DNA of 8,203 nucleotides, from NCBI GenBank assembly GCA_041309605.1, contig JBFYZH010000006.1, positions 1 to 8,203 of the forward strand, written 5' to 3'. This DNA comes from JALOPX01 sp041309605. Lineage in GTDB: Bacteria; Krumholzibacteriota; Krumholzibacteriia; Krumholzibacteriales; Krumholzibacteriaceae. Positions within the stretch are counted from its first letter, which is position 1; each line of letters opens with the position of its first letter. A program made the position numbers and the translations under genes. Shown here piece by piece: positions 1 through 6,460 of the stretch. The notes below the pieces were generated by a model. It worked only from the letters and a program-made list of their open reading frames with translations, did not search any database and was not told the DNA's origin.

Positions 1-217
1 TCGGGGCCACCCTTTCCCTCACCATGAGCGTCAGCCCGGTGGCTCTCTCCGATTTCCTTATGTCGCTCCACGCCTTCCTATAGCCCCTGCCGAGCGCTTC
101 GGCGGCCCTGCTGAGCGACCCGTATTCCATGACGGCCTTAAGCAGCTCGCACCTGCCATCGCCGAAAAACCCCCGTTTTTCCTCCTCTACGACAAAGAGT
201 CGCGCCCGCGGTTTCAT
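1..217 (-). CDS. modE: ModE-type winged-helix transcriptional regulator (N-terminal part; cut by left edge)
   Basis: Seventy-two codons are visible, starting MKPRARLFVVEEE, before the gene runs off the left edge. They match the N-terminal DNA-binding domain of ModE, the molybdate/tungstate-responsive regulator: a basic start, a GDGRCELLKAVMEYGSLSRA helix (residues 20-39), then AAEALGRGYRKAWSDI, where GYRKAW replaces the usual SYRKAW recognition-helix motif. The start is ATG at 217, with GGAGG at 226-230 eight bases upstream and only 3 nt after the modC stop. It is therefore the last visible gene of the uptake operon. Whether it carries the C-terminal oxyanion-binding Mop/TOBE domains cannot be seen; many bacteria have a ModE with the HTH domain only. 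A ModE-like operator at 3155-3178 in the same window supports the assignment. The family call is firm; repressor or activator role is inferred. Confidence 0.9.
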   Translation of the reverse strand, partial: MKPRARLFVVEEEKRGFFGDGRCELLKAVMEYGSLSRAAEALGRGYRKAWSDIRKSERATGLTLMVRERVAP

Positions 218-220
218 CGA

Positions 221-1276
221 TCATTCCTCCAGCACCTTTATGGCAGTCGCCTTGATTGAGGCATAGACCCGCCCGCCTATCACAAGCCCCAGGCTTTCGA
301 CCGAGTCGGGTGTGACAAGAGCCGCCAGCTCCTGTCCCGCGTCCATCACGATCTCCGTCCCCAGCCTGGTCCGGCATATATCCCTGATCGTGCATTCGAA
401 AACGTTTCGCGCGCTGGTTTGCGGCGGGAGCGTCGATACGATGACATCCTCGCTCCTTATCACCGCCGTGCCAGGCCCGGAATCAAGATCGGTCGTGACC
501 GAAAAGGTCATCGGAGCGGATTCGAAGAAAACCTGGCCCGTGCCGGCGTTTCTGCGTATCCCGCCCCTGAAAAAATTCCTTATGCCGACGAACCGGGCGA
601 CGAACTCGGACCTCGGATGCATGAAGATCTTTTCGGGCGTATCGACCTGCGCGATCCTTCCGCCCTCCATGATCCCTATCCTTGTCCCCAGGGAGATGGC
701 CTCCTCGTAATCGTGAGTGACGTGGATGACCGTCATGTTTTTCCTGTTCAATTTTCTCAGCAGCGCCCTCATCCTCGATCGCGCACCCGTGTCTAGCGAC
801 GAAAGCGGCTCATCAAGAAGAAGGCATTCAGGTCCGGTGGCAAGCGCCCTTGCAAGTGCCACCCTCTGTGCCTCGCCTCCGGAGAGGGTCGGGGGCATCC
901 TGCCGAGAAGTCCGGAGATCTCCATCTCTTCCGACAGTTCCAAAACCCTTAATTCGACCTGCCGTTTGTCCATTCCCCTTCCGGCGAGACCGTAGGCCAC
1001 GTTCTTTCCCGCCGTCATGTGCGGGAAAAGGGCCTGGTTCTGGAAAACCAGCCCGAGACCGCGCCTCTGGATCCTCTCTTTCGTTATGTCCCTTCCGCCG
1101 AGAAGTATCCTTCCGGAATCGGCCTCAAGCATCCCCGTCAGCGTTTCGAGCAATACCGTCTTGCCGGTGCCCGAGGCGCCGAGAAGCACGAAATATTCCC
1201 CTTCGGACACCTCGAAGGAGACGTCGTCCATCACGAAATCGCCCAGTCTTTTACCCAGTCCTTCAACCCTGAGCAT
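221..1276 (-). CDS. wtpC: Tungstate/molybdate ABC transporter ATP-binding protein (WtpC/ModC)
   Basis: This 351-residue cytoplasmic ATPase powers oxyanion import through the WtpB permease. Visible motifs in order are Walker A GASGTGKT (33-40), Q-loop Gln79 in VFQNQALFPHMT, ABC signature LSGGE (131-135), Walker B CLLLDE (151-156), D-loop SSLD (159-162) and H-loop His188 in HVTHDYEEA. A C-terminal TOBE/Mop-like domain covers roughly 289-351, typical of ModC/WtpC and possibly binding oxyanion as a trans-inhibition sensor (a family property, not tested here). The length is normal. The start is ATG at 1276 with GGAGG at 1284-1288, 7 nt upstream. It overlaps the modB stop by 14 nt, implying translational coupling. 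The choice of tungstate over molybdate is inferred from the adjacent WtpA-type binding protein; the ATPase itself does not distinguish them. Confidence 0.95.
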   Translation of the reverse strand: MLRVEGLGKRLGDFVMDDVSFEVSEGEYFVLLGASGTGKTVLLETLTGMLEADSGRILLGGRDITKERIQRRGLGLVFQNQALFPHMTAGKNVAYGLAGRGMDKRQVELRVLELSEEMEISGLLGRMPPTLSGGEAQRVALARALATGPECLLLDEPLSSLDTGARSRMRALLRKLNRKNMTVIHVTHDYEEAISLGTRIGIMEGGRIAQVDTPEKIFMHPRSEFVARFVGIRNFFRGGIRRNAGTGQVFFESAPMTFSVTTDLDSGPGTAVIRSEDVIVSTLPPQTSARNVFECTIRDICRTRLGTEIVMDAGQELAALVTPDSVESLGLVIGGRVYASIKATAIKVLEE

Positions 1277-2057
1277 CCTGTTTCCTCCCTGCCACCACGC
1301 GAAGAACGAAGAAAAAGACCAGGCATATGGCGATGAAAAGAGCCGAAACGGGCTTTGCGTATTTCAGCCCGAAGGCGCCGAACCGCTCGTAAAGAAGCAC
1401 GGGGGTTATCATAGGGTGATAGGCTATCACGATGACCGCTCCGAACTCGCTCATCCCCCTCGCCCACATCAGTACCAATCCGGACAGTATCGACCGCCAG
1501 GCGACGGGCACGGAGATGGTCAGAAAGACCCTCAGCGGCGAGGCGCCGAGGTTCAGGGCCGCCTTCTCCAACTGAAGCGGCACTGCGGCGAAACCGTCTC
1601 TGGCAGCATTGACGAGAAAGGGCACGCTGACGAAAGCCATGGCGACCATGATGCCGGCCGCGCCCCCCATAAAATGTATGCCGATTCTTTCCGCCGCCGA
1701 TCCGACAAGCGAATCGGGGGAAATCACGCCGAGCAGCGCGATGCCGGCCGCCGAGTGCGGGATCACGATGGGAAGATCGACGATACCGTTGACAAGCTGT
1801 TTAAAAGGGAATTCCCTGCGCGCCAGAATATAGGCGAAAGGTATCGAGAGGACCGCGAAAATGACGGTCGCCCCCATCGAGGTGGCGAGCGTCAGCCATA
1901 TACTGCCGCTCACTTCGGGTTCCCGCGCGGTGTTCAGCAGCCTGGCCGGGGAAAGATTCAGGAACATCCCCGCCAGAGGCGCGATAATAAAAAGAAGCAC
2001 AAGCCCTCCGAAGACCATGAAGACAAGATGCGCGGTTCCGGTTCTTTTCAGGTTCAT
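1263..2057 (-). CDS. wtpB: Tungstate/molybdate ABC transporter permease (WtpB/ModB)
   Basis: This 264-residue inner-membrane permease begins MNLKRTGTAHLVFM. About six hydrophobic segments are visible near residues 10-32, 53-77, 92-113, 129-150, 186-211 and 236-256. The cytoplasmic EAA loop that docks onto the ATPase is clear at about 164-184: EKAALNLGASPLRVFLTISV. Length and layout fit ModB/WtpB. The open frame extends 72 codons further upstream, but that stretch lies inside the modA 3' end and is hydrophilic, so ATG at 2057 is chosen. It overlaps the modA stop as ATGA (2054-2057) and has AAGGA at 2064-2068, 6 nt upstream. The gene sits between the binding protein and the ATPase in the standard A-B-C order. 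Confidence 0.95.
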   Translation of the reverse strand: MNLKRTGTAHLVFMVFGGLVLLFIIAPLAGMFLNLSPARLLNTAREPEVSGSIWLTLATSMGATVIFAVLSIPFAYILARREFPFKQLVNGIVDLPIVIPHSAAGIALLGVISPDSLVGSAAERIGIHFMGGAAGIMVAMAFVSVPFLVNAARDGFAAVPLQLEKAALNLGASPLRVFLTISVPVAWRSILSGLVLMWARGMSEFGAVIVIAYHPMITPVLLYERFGAFGLKYAKPVSALFIAICLVFFFVLRVVAGRKQDAQG

Positions 2058-3055
2058 CGACTGTCCTTCGACTTCGGCAAAGTCCATGGCGCCGCATATT
2101 CCTTCAGTTCGACGGGGATCCTGTCGTACGTGGCCGACGGCGAAGGGATCACCGAAGGCTGTCCGCATTCCGACATGATCTTCATCCCCTTCGATTCGTC
2201 CAGCAGGAATTTCACGAACGACATCGCTATCTCCGGCTCGGGGGCGTTCAGCGGAATGGTCACCCCGTAGCACATGGATTCGCCGCTTTTCACGACCACG
2301 CTTCCCGGCTTCTCCCCGGTGATCTGGACACCGGCCCTCTTATAGTATTCGTCCTGCCCGGGGTCCCTGAGATTGATCTCGACGGGCAGGGTGAGGAACT
2401 TCAACCCGTGCTGCTGCGCCACCGACCTGTAAAGAAATATATAGTCTATCGTCCCCGATTCGAGAAGAGCGAGAAGATCGGTCTCCTTCGGCCTGATATG
2501 CCTCGTGTCCTTGGCGAGAAGCCTGTCCGCAAGCCCCTCGTTTTCGTAATATCCTTCTGCGAGTTTCATGGTCAGGATCGCCCTGTACCCGCAGGGATCG
2601 GAATCGGGATCCGATCTTCCGAAAGCCACATCATCCTCCATTAGTATCATGAACCAGTTGTCCCCGGTTATCTCGCCAGCCCTGGACGATCCTTCGCGGT
2701 AGACCAGGGTCATCTCGTTCGTGACGAACCTGATATTCCACGCTGCGTACCGCGGGATGAGCATCTCGTCGATGAGGGCATAGTCCGCTGACGCGAATAC
2801 GTCGCATTTCTTCCCGAGATCCGTGATCTTTCTAGCGCTTGCCCGGCTTCCCGCGGCTTCGAGCAGAACGCCGACACCGGGATTTTCCTTCATGAAATCA
2901 TCGGCTATACGCCTGAACGGCACCGACAACGATCCGGCATGAAATATCGTGATCTCCTTTTTCCCCGCCTCCTTATCCCCTCCGCAGGAGGAAAATGCGG
3001 AAAAAAGAACCGCCGCCATGATTGCCCCGGGCAAAAACCTCGCAGGATTTTTCAT
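2054..3055 (-). CDS. wtpA: WtpA-type tungstate/molybdate-binding lipoprotein
   Basis: This 333-residue extracytoplasmic substrate-binding protein delivers oxyanion to WtpBC. The N-terminus has a basic start (MKNPAR), a hydrophobic segment and a lipobox-like FSSC at Cys24, so it is probably a lipoprotein. Family signatures are FHAGSLSVPF (38-47), EAAGSRASARKITDLGKK (66-83), DVFASADY (85-92), SDPDSDPCGYR (148-158) and LPVEINLRDP (223-232). From what I recall of the Archaeoglobus ModA/WtpA structure, two carboxylates complete octahedral oxyanion coordination; Asp153 and Glu226 here are the apparent equivalents, which points to the WtpA subclass and not to classical E. coli-type ModA. ATG at 3055 is preferred over an in-frame TTG at 3073, because AGGGGA (3063-3068) lies 7 nt upstream of the ATG and inside any TTG-started frame. 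It is the first gene of the minus-strand operon. Tungsten preference is inferred. Confidence 0.93.
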   Translation of the reverse strand: MKNPARFLPGAIMAAVLFSAFSSCGGDKEAGKKEITIFHAGSLSVPFRRIADDFMKENPGVGVLLEAAGSRASARKITDLGKKCDVFASADYALIDEMLIPRYAAWNIRFVTNEMTLVYREGSSRAGEITGDNWFMILMEDDVAFGRSDPDSDPCGYRAILTMKLAEGYYENEGLADRLLAKDTRHIRPKETDLLALLESGTIDYIFLYRSVAQQHGLKFLTLPVEINLRDPGQDEYYKRAGVQITGEKPGSVVVKSGESMCYGVTIPLNAPEPEIAMSFVKFLLDESKGMKIMSECGQPSVIPSPSATYDRIPVELKEYAAPWTLPKSKDSR

Positions 3056-3062
3056 TCCGACG

Positions 3063-3068
3063 TCCCCT
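3063..3068 (-). promoter_or_regulatory. Ribosome binding site of wtpA
   Basis: AGGGGA on the minus strand lies 7 nt upstream of the ATG at 3055. It decides the start, because the alternative TTG at 3073 would place this site within the coding sequence. Confidence 0.7.
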
Positions 3069-3124
3069 GTCAAGTGCCTTCAATGTATAGACATATGAGC
3101 ATACCTCGATGAATCTGATGGAAT

Positions 3125-3153
3125 AAAATACCATTATCACGTTGCGGCGTCAA
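3125..3153 (-). promoter_or_regulatory. Candidate sigma70-type promoter for the wtpABC-modE operon
   Basis: On the minus strand, TTGACG (3148-3153) is followed after exactly 17 bases by TATTTT (3125-3130). That matches 5 of 6 and 4 of 6 bases of the consensus hexamers. A start of transcription near 3118 would leave a leader of about 63 nt before wtpA. The -35 hexamer lies one base from the ModE-like inverted repeat, so bound ModE could touch or block polymerase. This is predicted by eye only. Confidence 0.5.
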
Positions 3154-3154
3154 T

Positions 3155-3178
3155 GGTTATGTTACTCGAAACATAACG
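3155..3178. promoter_or_regulatory. ModE-box-like operator (inverted repeat) between the divergent operons
   Basis: The sequence reads GGTTATGT, eight spacer bases, ACATAACG. Within it GTTATGTT (3156-3163) and AACATAAC (3170-3177) are perfect reverse complements. The 8-8-8 geometry and the half-sites closely resemble the E. coli modA operator as I recall it (CGTTATAT-N8-ACATAACG). A modE gene lies in the adjacent operon, which strengthens the assignment. The site sits in the only intergenic region of the window, between the wtp operon and the split AOR operon, so it could control both. No second copy was noticed. Confidence 0.8.
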
Positions 3179-3206
3179 GTTGGCGGAAAGTTTGTCTAAT
3201 TTTTAC

Positions 3207-3235
3207 TTTATATCTGAACGCAAAAACTATATATT
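3207..3235 (+). promoter_or_regulatory. Candidate promoter for the split AOR operon
   Basis: TTTATA (3207-3212) and TATATT (3230-3235) are separated by 17 bases and match 4 of 6 and 5 of 6 consensus bases. A start near 3242 would leave a leader of about 39 nt before the ATG at 3281. The ModE-like box would then be centred about 75 bases upstream, a position more like activation than simple blocking. The region is AT-rich, so chance matches are likely and confidence is low. Confidence 0.35.
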
Positions 3236-3265
3236 TGTATCCCTGAAATGTGCGATCGTCTGTTC

Positions 3266-3272
3266 AAGGAGG
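3266..3272 (+). promoter_or_regulatory. Ribosome binding site of the first AOR/Nuo fusion gene
   Basis: AAGGAGG sits 8 nt before the ATG at 3281. It selects that start over the in-frame ATG at 3248, which would put this near-perfect Shine-Dalgarno sequence inside the coding region and has no comparable site of its own. Confidence 0.85.
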
Positions 3273-3280
3273 CGCTGCAA

Positions 3281-6200
3281 ATGCCAGAACCACGCATCTC
3301 GAAGATAAAGGAAGCTCACCAGGTCCTAGCCAGGTTCCCCTTCGAGGTGATCCCCCTCGAAAAAGGATATGCCAACAGGACCCTTCGCGTGGATGTCGGG
3401 AAAAACGAGGTCGCAATCCTTCCCGTCGACCGCCGCATGAAAGAGCTGTGGACGGGCGGCAAGGGTTTCGACCTCTGGATGACCTTTCAGGAGATAGACG
3501 GCGACACGAAGTGGGACAGCCCGGAGAACCCGATATGCTTCTCCTCCGGCCCTCTCGGAGGCACCACATCCTTCCCGGGTTCCGGCAAGACGCTCGTGAC
3601 CGCGATATCCCCCATGACGAAATCGATCATGGACTGCAACGTCGGCGGTTATTTCGGGCCATATCTGAAGTTCGCGGGATTCGACGCGCTGATGGTGACT
3701 GGCAAGGCCTCGGATGACGTCATCGTATTCATCGACGCCGTAAACGGCTTCGTATCGATAGAAAAAGCCCCCCTTGAAAGCGTCGATTCGCACCTGGCGA
3801 CCGAGGAACTGACCTCGATGTACGCCGACAGCGAGCTCGACCACCGCAACATCGCGTGCGTGACCACCGGAAGGGGCGCGGAACACGGCAGGATGGGCGT
3901 GCTCAATTTTTCCTTCTGGGACTGGCGAAGGGGGGTCGCGCGGATCAAACAGGCGGGGCGCGGCGGCATCGGAACGGTCCTGCGCGACAAAAAGATCAAG
4001 GCGCTCGTTCTCAGGAGCCGGCAGATAACCCCGGCATGGAAGATCGAGGAGAGCAGGGCCGCGCGGCTTGCCACACCGAAAAAACTCCATACGCAGAACG
4101 ACCCCGCCGATCTTTCCGCCATCCGCGAGATCATCGACGGATGGGATTGCGACCCGGACTACGCCATCGAGATGATGCAGGACCTCCAGGACCGCTTCCA
4201 TTATATCTCCGCCACGGCGCTGGACGAGATCGCGAGGAAGACTTCGGCGGCAAGGGCGCATCTCTACCACGCGGCCACATTCTTCTCCGAGTTCAGCCTC
4301 GAACCGAGGGGTGAAACGATCGTTCAGGTCTGCATGGGCACGGCGTGCCACGTGAAGGGCGCCGCCAACGTGCTCGACTCGTTCGAACGCGTCCTCGGGA
4401 TAAAAAACGGCGGGACCACCGAGGACGGCAGGTACAGCCTCGACGCCGTGGCGTGCCTCGGGGCCTGCAGCATCGCGCCGGTCGTGAAGATCGGGGACAG
4501 GCTCTTCGGAAACGTCCAGGCGAAGGACGTCGAAAAACTGCTCAAAGAGGCCGCCAAAACCGTTTCGCGGAACGAGCCGTGCGCGGAAATAACCCGCGGC
4601 GGCGCCGTAAGACTCCTTGCCGGCGACCTCGATAAGCTGGCGGCCGAACAGGTTGCGGCGGCGGGAAAATTCAAAAGAAGGATTATGGTCTGCGGTGGAA
4701 GCAGCTGCGGATCGTCGGGCGGTTCGGCGCTCCGCGGCAGGTTCGCGGCGGCTCTGAAGGAAAAGGGACTGGAAGGCGACACGGCTGTCGTCGTCACCGG
4801 GTGTACCGGTTTCTGTTCGGCCGGTCCCGTCATTACGATCCAGCCTGACAACATTTTTTACCGCAAGGTCGGGGAAAAGGACGTTGACGCCATCGTCGAC
4901 GGCCTCCGGTCCGGGAAACCGGTGGAAAAACTGCTATACAAAGACCCGGAGACCGGCATAAAACGCGAAAGAATGGAGGATATTCCCTTCTTCGCCAGGC
5001 AGGAACCGGTCGCGATGAGAAACAGGGGGTTTGTCGACCCCGGAAGGATCGAGGATTACGTGGCGCGCGGCGGATACGGCGCGCTTGAAAAGACTCTTAC
5101 CGCTCTGTCCCCCGAAGAAGTCCGCCGCGAAATCACCGCCTCGGGCCTCAGGGGCAGGGGGGGCGGCGGATTCCCAACCGGCAAAAAGTGGGAATCGGCG
5201 GTTACGGCGGCGGCCGAACGCGGTATGGACGTGACGGTCGTCTGCAACGGGCTCGAAAGAAACATCATAGACACGGACCCGCACACGGTGATCGAAGGGA
5301 TGATTATCGGCGCCTTCGCCACCGGGGCGAAAAAAGGGTACATCTTCATAAGGAAGGAGTACCCCGCCGCGATGAAGCGCGTCGAAACGGCCATCGAACA
5401 GTGCCGCGCCTTCGGGATTCTAGGAAAGGATATACTCGGAAGCGGATTCGACTTCGATATAAGGATACACAGGCGGACAGGTTCCTTCGTAAGCGGTGAA
5501 TCGAGCGCGCTTCTTGCCTCGATGGCCGGGAGAGCCGGGGAACCCCGTCCGAAGTACATACACGGAACGGAATCGGGCCTTCACGACGCTCCGACCGTCG
5601 TCAACAACGTGGAGACATGGGCGAATATTCCGGTGATCGTCGAAAACGGTTCCGGTTGGTTCGCCGCTACCGGCACGGGGATCTCCGGCGGCGACCCGAT
5701 GACCGGTTCCTCCGGAACCAAGATACTCTCCCTTTCCGGCGACATCAGGAATACCGGCCTCGTGGAAGTTCCGATGGGAATCACACTGAGGGAGATCGTC
5801 GAGAAGATCGGCGGGGGCGCGAGCGGGGGCCGCGGGCTCAAGGCCGTGCAGACCGGCGGGCCGTCCGGCGGAGTCATCCCCGAAAGCATGCTGGACATCC
5901 CGTACGATTTCGATTCCATCGCGGCGGCCGGATCGATCGTCGGATCCGGCTCCGTTCTTGCGCTCAACGACAGGAAATGCATGGTCGATATGGCGAGGAA
6001 TTTTACATCCTTTCTGATGAACGAATCGTGCGGCAAGTGCACCGCTTGCCGCGAAGGCCTTCACCATATGAACGCCATTCTCGCGGCTATATGCGAGGGC
6101 AGGGGCTCGGAGGGCGACATCGAAAAGCTCGAAGAGCTCGCCGTCACTGTGAAGGAAACGAGCCTTTGCCGGTTCGGCGCGACGGCGCCCAACCCCGTCC

Positions 6201-6460
6201 TGACGACACTGAAACATTTCAGGAGTGAATACGAGCAACATGTAAAGGATAAGAAATGCGCGGGCGGAGCTTGCAGAGCCCTTATCGCCTACCGGATCGA
6301 CGCCGGGAAATGCACCGGATGCACCCTCTGCGCTTCGGGCTGCCCGGTCGGAGCGATTACCGGAGAGAAAAAGAAGACGCACGTGATCGACGGCGGCAAA
6401 TGCATCAAGTGCGGGATCTGCCTCGAAACCTGTAACTTCGACGCGGTGGAGGTGAAGTGA
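3281..6460 (+). CDS. Fusion protein: AOR N-terminal (tungstopterin) domain + NuoE-like + thioredoxin-like [2Fe-2S] + NuoF-like + 2x[4Fe-4S]
   Basis: The 1059-residue product starts MPEPRISKIKEAH; no signal peptide is seen. Residues about 29-245 are AOR domain 1: SGKTLVTA with Lys103 at the place of P. furiosus AOR Arg76, CNVGGYFG with Asn120 (Asn93 equivalent), and AGRGGIGTV. No AOR domain 2 or 3 follows. A NuoE domain (about 265-430) has [2Fe-2S] ligands Cys351, 356, 392 and 396. A second thioredoxin-like domain, as on HydB-type subunits, has Cys471, 476, 508 and 512. The NuoF module has GRGGGGFPTGKKW (625-637) and the [4Fe-4S] ligands Cys917, 920, 923 and 963. Its FMN/NADH signature is degraded at 655-668 and 732-744. 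Two C-terminal ferredoxin motifs carry Cys1011/1014/1017/1021 and Cys1041/1044/1047/1051. The missing AOR half lies in the next gene, which overlaps by one base (TGATG). The likely role is the electron-transfer subunit that also supplies half of the W-pterin site. Substrate and redox partner are unknown. Confidence 0.92.
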   Translation: MPEPRISKIKEAHQVLARFPFEVIPLEKGYANRTLRVDVGKNEVAILPVDRRMKELWTGGKGFDLWMTFQEIDGDTKWDSPENPICFSSGPLGGTTSFPGSGKTLVTAISPMTKSIMDCNVGGYFGPYLKFAGFDALMVTGKASDDVIVFIDAVNGFVSIEKAPLESVDSHLATEELTSMYADSELDHRNIACVTTGRGAEHGRMGVLNFSFWDWRRGVARIKQAGRGGIGTVLRDKKIKALVLRSRQITPAWKIEESRAARLATPKKLHTQNDPADLSAIREIIDGWDCDPDYAIEMMQDLQDRFHYISATALDEIARKTSAARAHLYHAATFFSEFSLEPRGETIVQVCMGTACHVKGAANVLDSFERVLGIKNGGTTEDGRYSLDAVACLGACSIAPVVKIGDRLFGNVQAKDVEKLLKEAAKTVSRNEPCAEITRGGAVRLLAGDLDKLAAEQVAAAGKFKRRIMVCGGSSCGSSGGSALRGRFAAALKEKGLEGDTAVVVTGCTGFCSAGPVITIQPDNIFYRKVGEKDVDAIVDGLRSGKPVEKLLYKDPETGIKRERMEDIPFFARQEPVAMRNRGFVDPGRIEDYVARGGYGALEKTLTALSPEEVRREITASGLRGRGGGGFPTGKKWESAVTAAAERGMDVTVVCNGLERNIIDTDPHTVIEGMIIGAFATGAKKGYIFIRKEYPAAMKRVETAIEQCRAFGILGKDILGSGFDFDIRIHRRTGSFVSGESSALLASMAGRAGEPRPKYIHGTESGLHDAPTVVNNVETWANIPVIVENGSGWFAATGTGISGGDPMTGSSGTKILSLSGDIRNTGLVEVPMGITLREIVEKIGGGASGGRGLKAVQTGGPSGGVIPESMLDIPYDFDSIAAAGSIVGSGSVLALNDRKCMVDMARNFTSFLMNESCGKCTACREGLHHMNAILAAICEGRGSEGDIEKLEELAVTVKETSLCRFGATAPNPVLTTLKHFRSEYEQHVKDKKCAGGACRALIAYRIDAGKCTGCTLCASGCPVGAITGEKKKTHVIDGGKCIKCGICLETCNFDAVEVK

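Noticed and set aside
138..395. Short minus-strand frame overlapping modC and modE starts
   Set aside because: It is out of frame with both real genes. The modE frame from 217 gives the clear ModE helix-turn-helix, and this frame shows no family features.
1017..2270. Long open frame of 417 codons on the plus strand, antisense to wtpB and wtpA
   Set aside because: Its translation is a hydrophilic, Arg/His/Gly/Asp-rich sequence without family features. It lies opposite well-supported genes and is expected from GC-rich codon usage.
2058..2273. Upstream extension of wtpB by 72 codons
   Set aside because: It overlaps the conserved C-terminal coding of wtpA, is not hydrophobic, and the ATG at 2057 has a ribosome site and the ATGA coupling.
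3056..3118. Moco-type riboswitch in the wtpA leader
   Set aside because: The predicted leader of about 63 nt is too short for the known Moco RNA motif, and only a trivial 4-bp hairpin (ATGT/ACAT) was seen.
3154..3177. Eight-codon mini-ORF (ATG GTT ATG ... TAA) in the intergenic region
   Set aside because: It coincides exactly with the ModE-like palindrome and has no ribosome site; the palindrome explains the sequence.
3180..3196. Possible sigma54 (-24/-12) promoter, TTGGC...TTTGT
   Set aside because: The -24 half begins correctly but ACG is lost, and the -12 element has GT in place of the invariant GC. No enhancer-binding regulator is visible.
3248..3280. Earlier in-frame ATG for the first AOR/Nuo gene
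   Set aside because: The strong AAGGAGG at 3266-3272 points to the ATG at 3281, and the extra 11 residues have no family counterpart that I recognise.
3326..4351. Open frame of 341 codons on the minus strand, and similar long frames at 5420-6382 (-), 6603-7574 (+) and 6700-7821 (-)
   Set aside because: All lie over the two AOR/Nuo genes, which have clear motifs end to end. The translations show no recognisable domains and have the composition of shadow frames.
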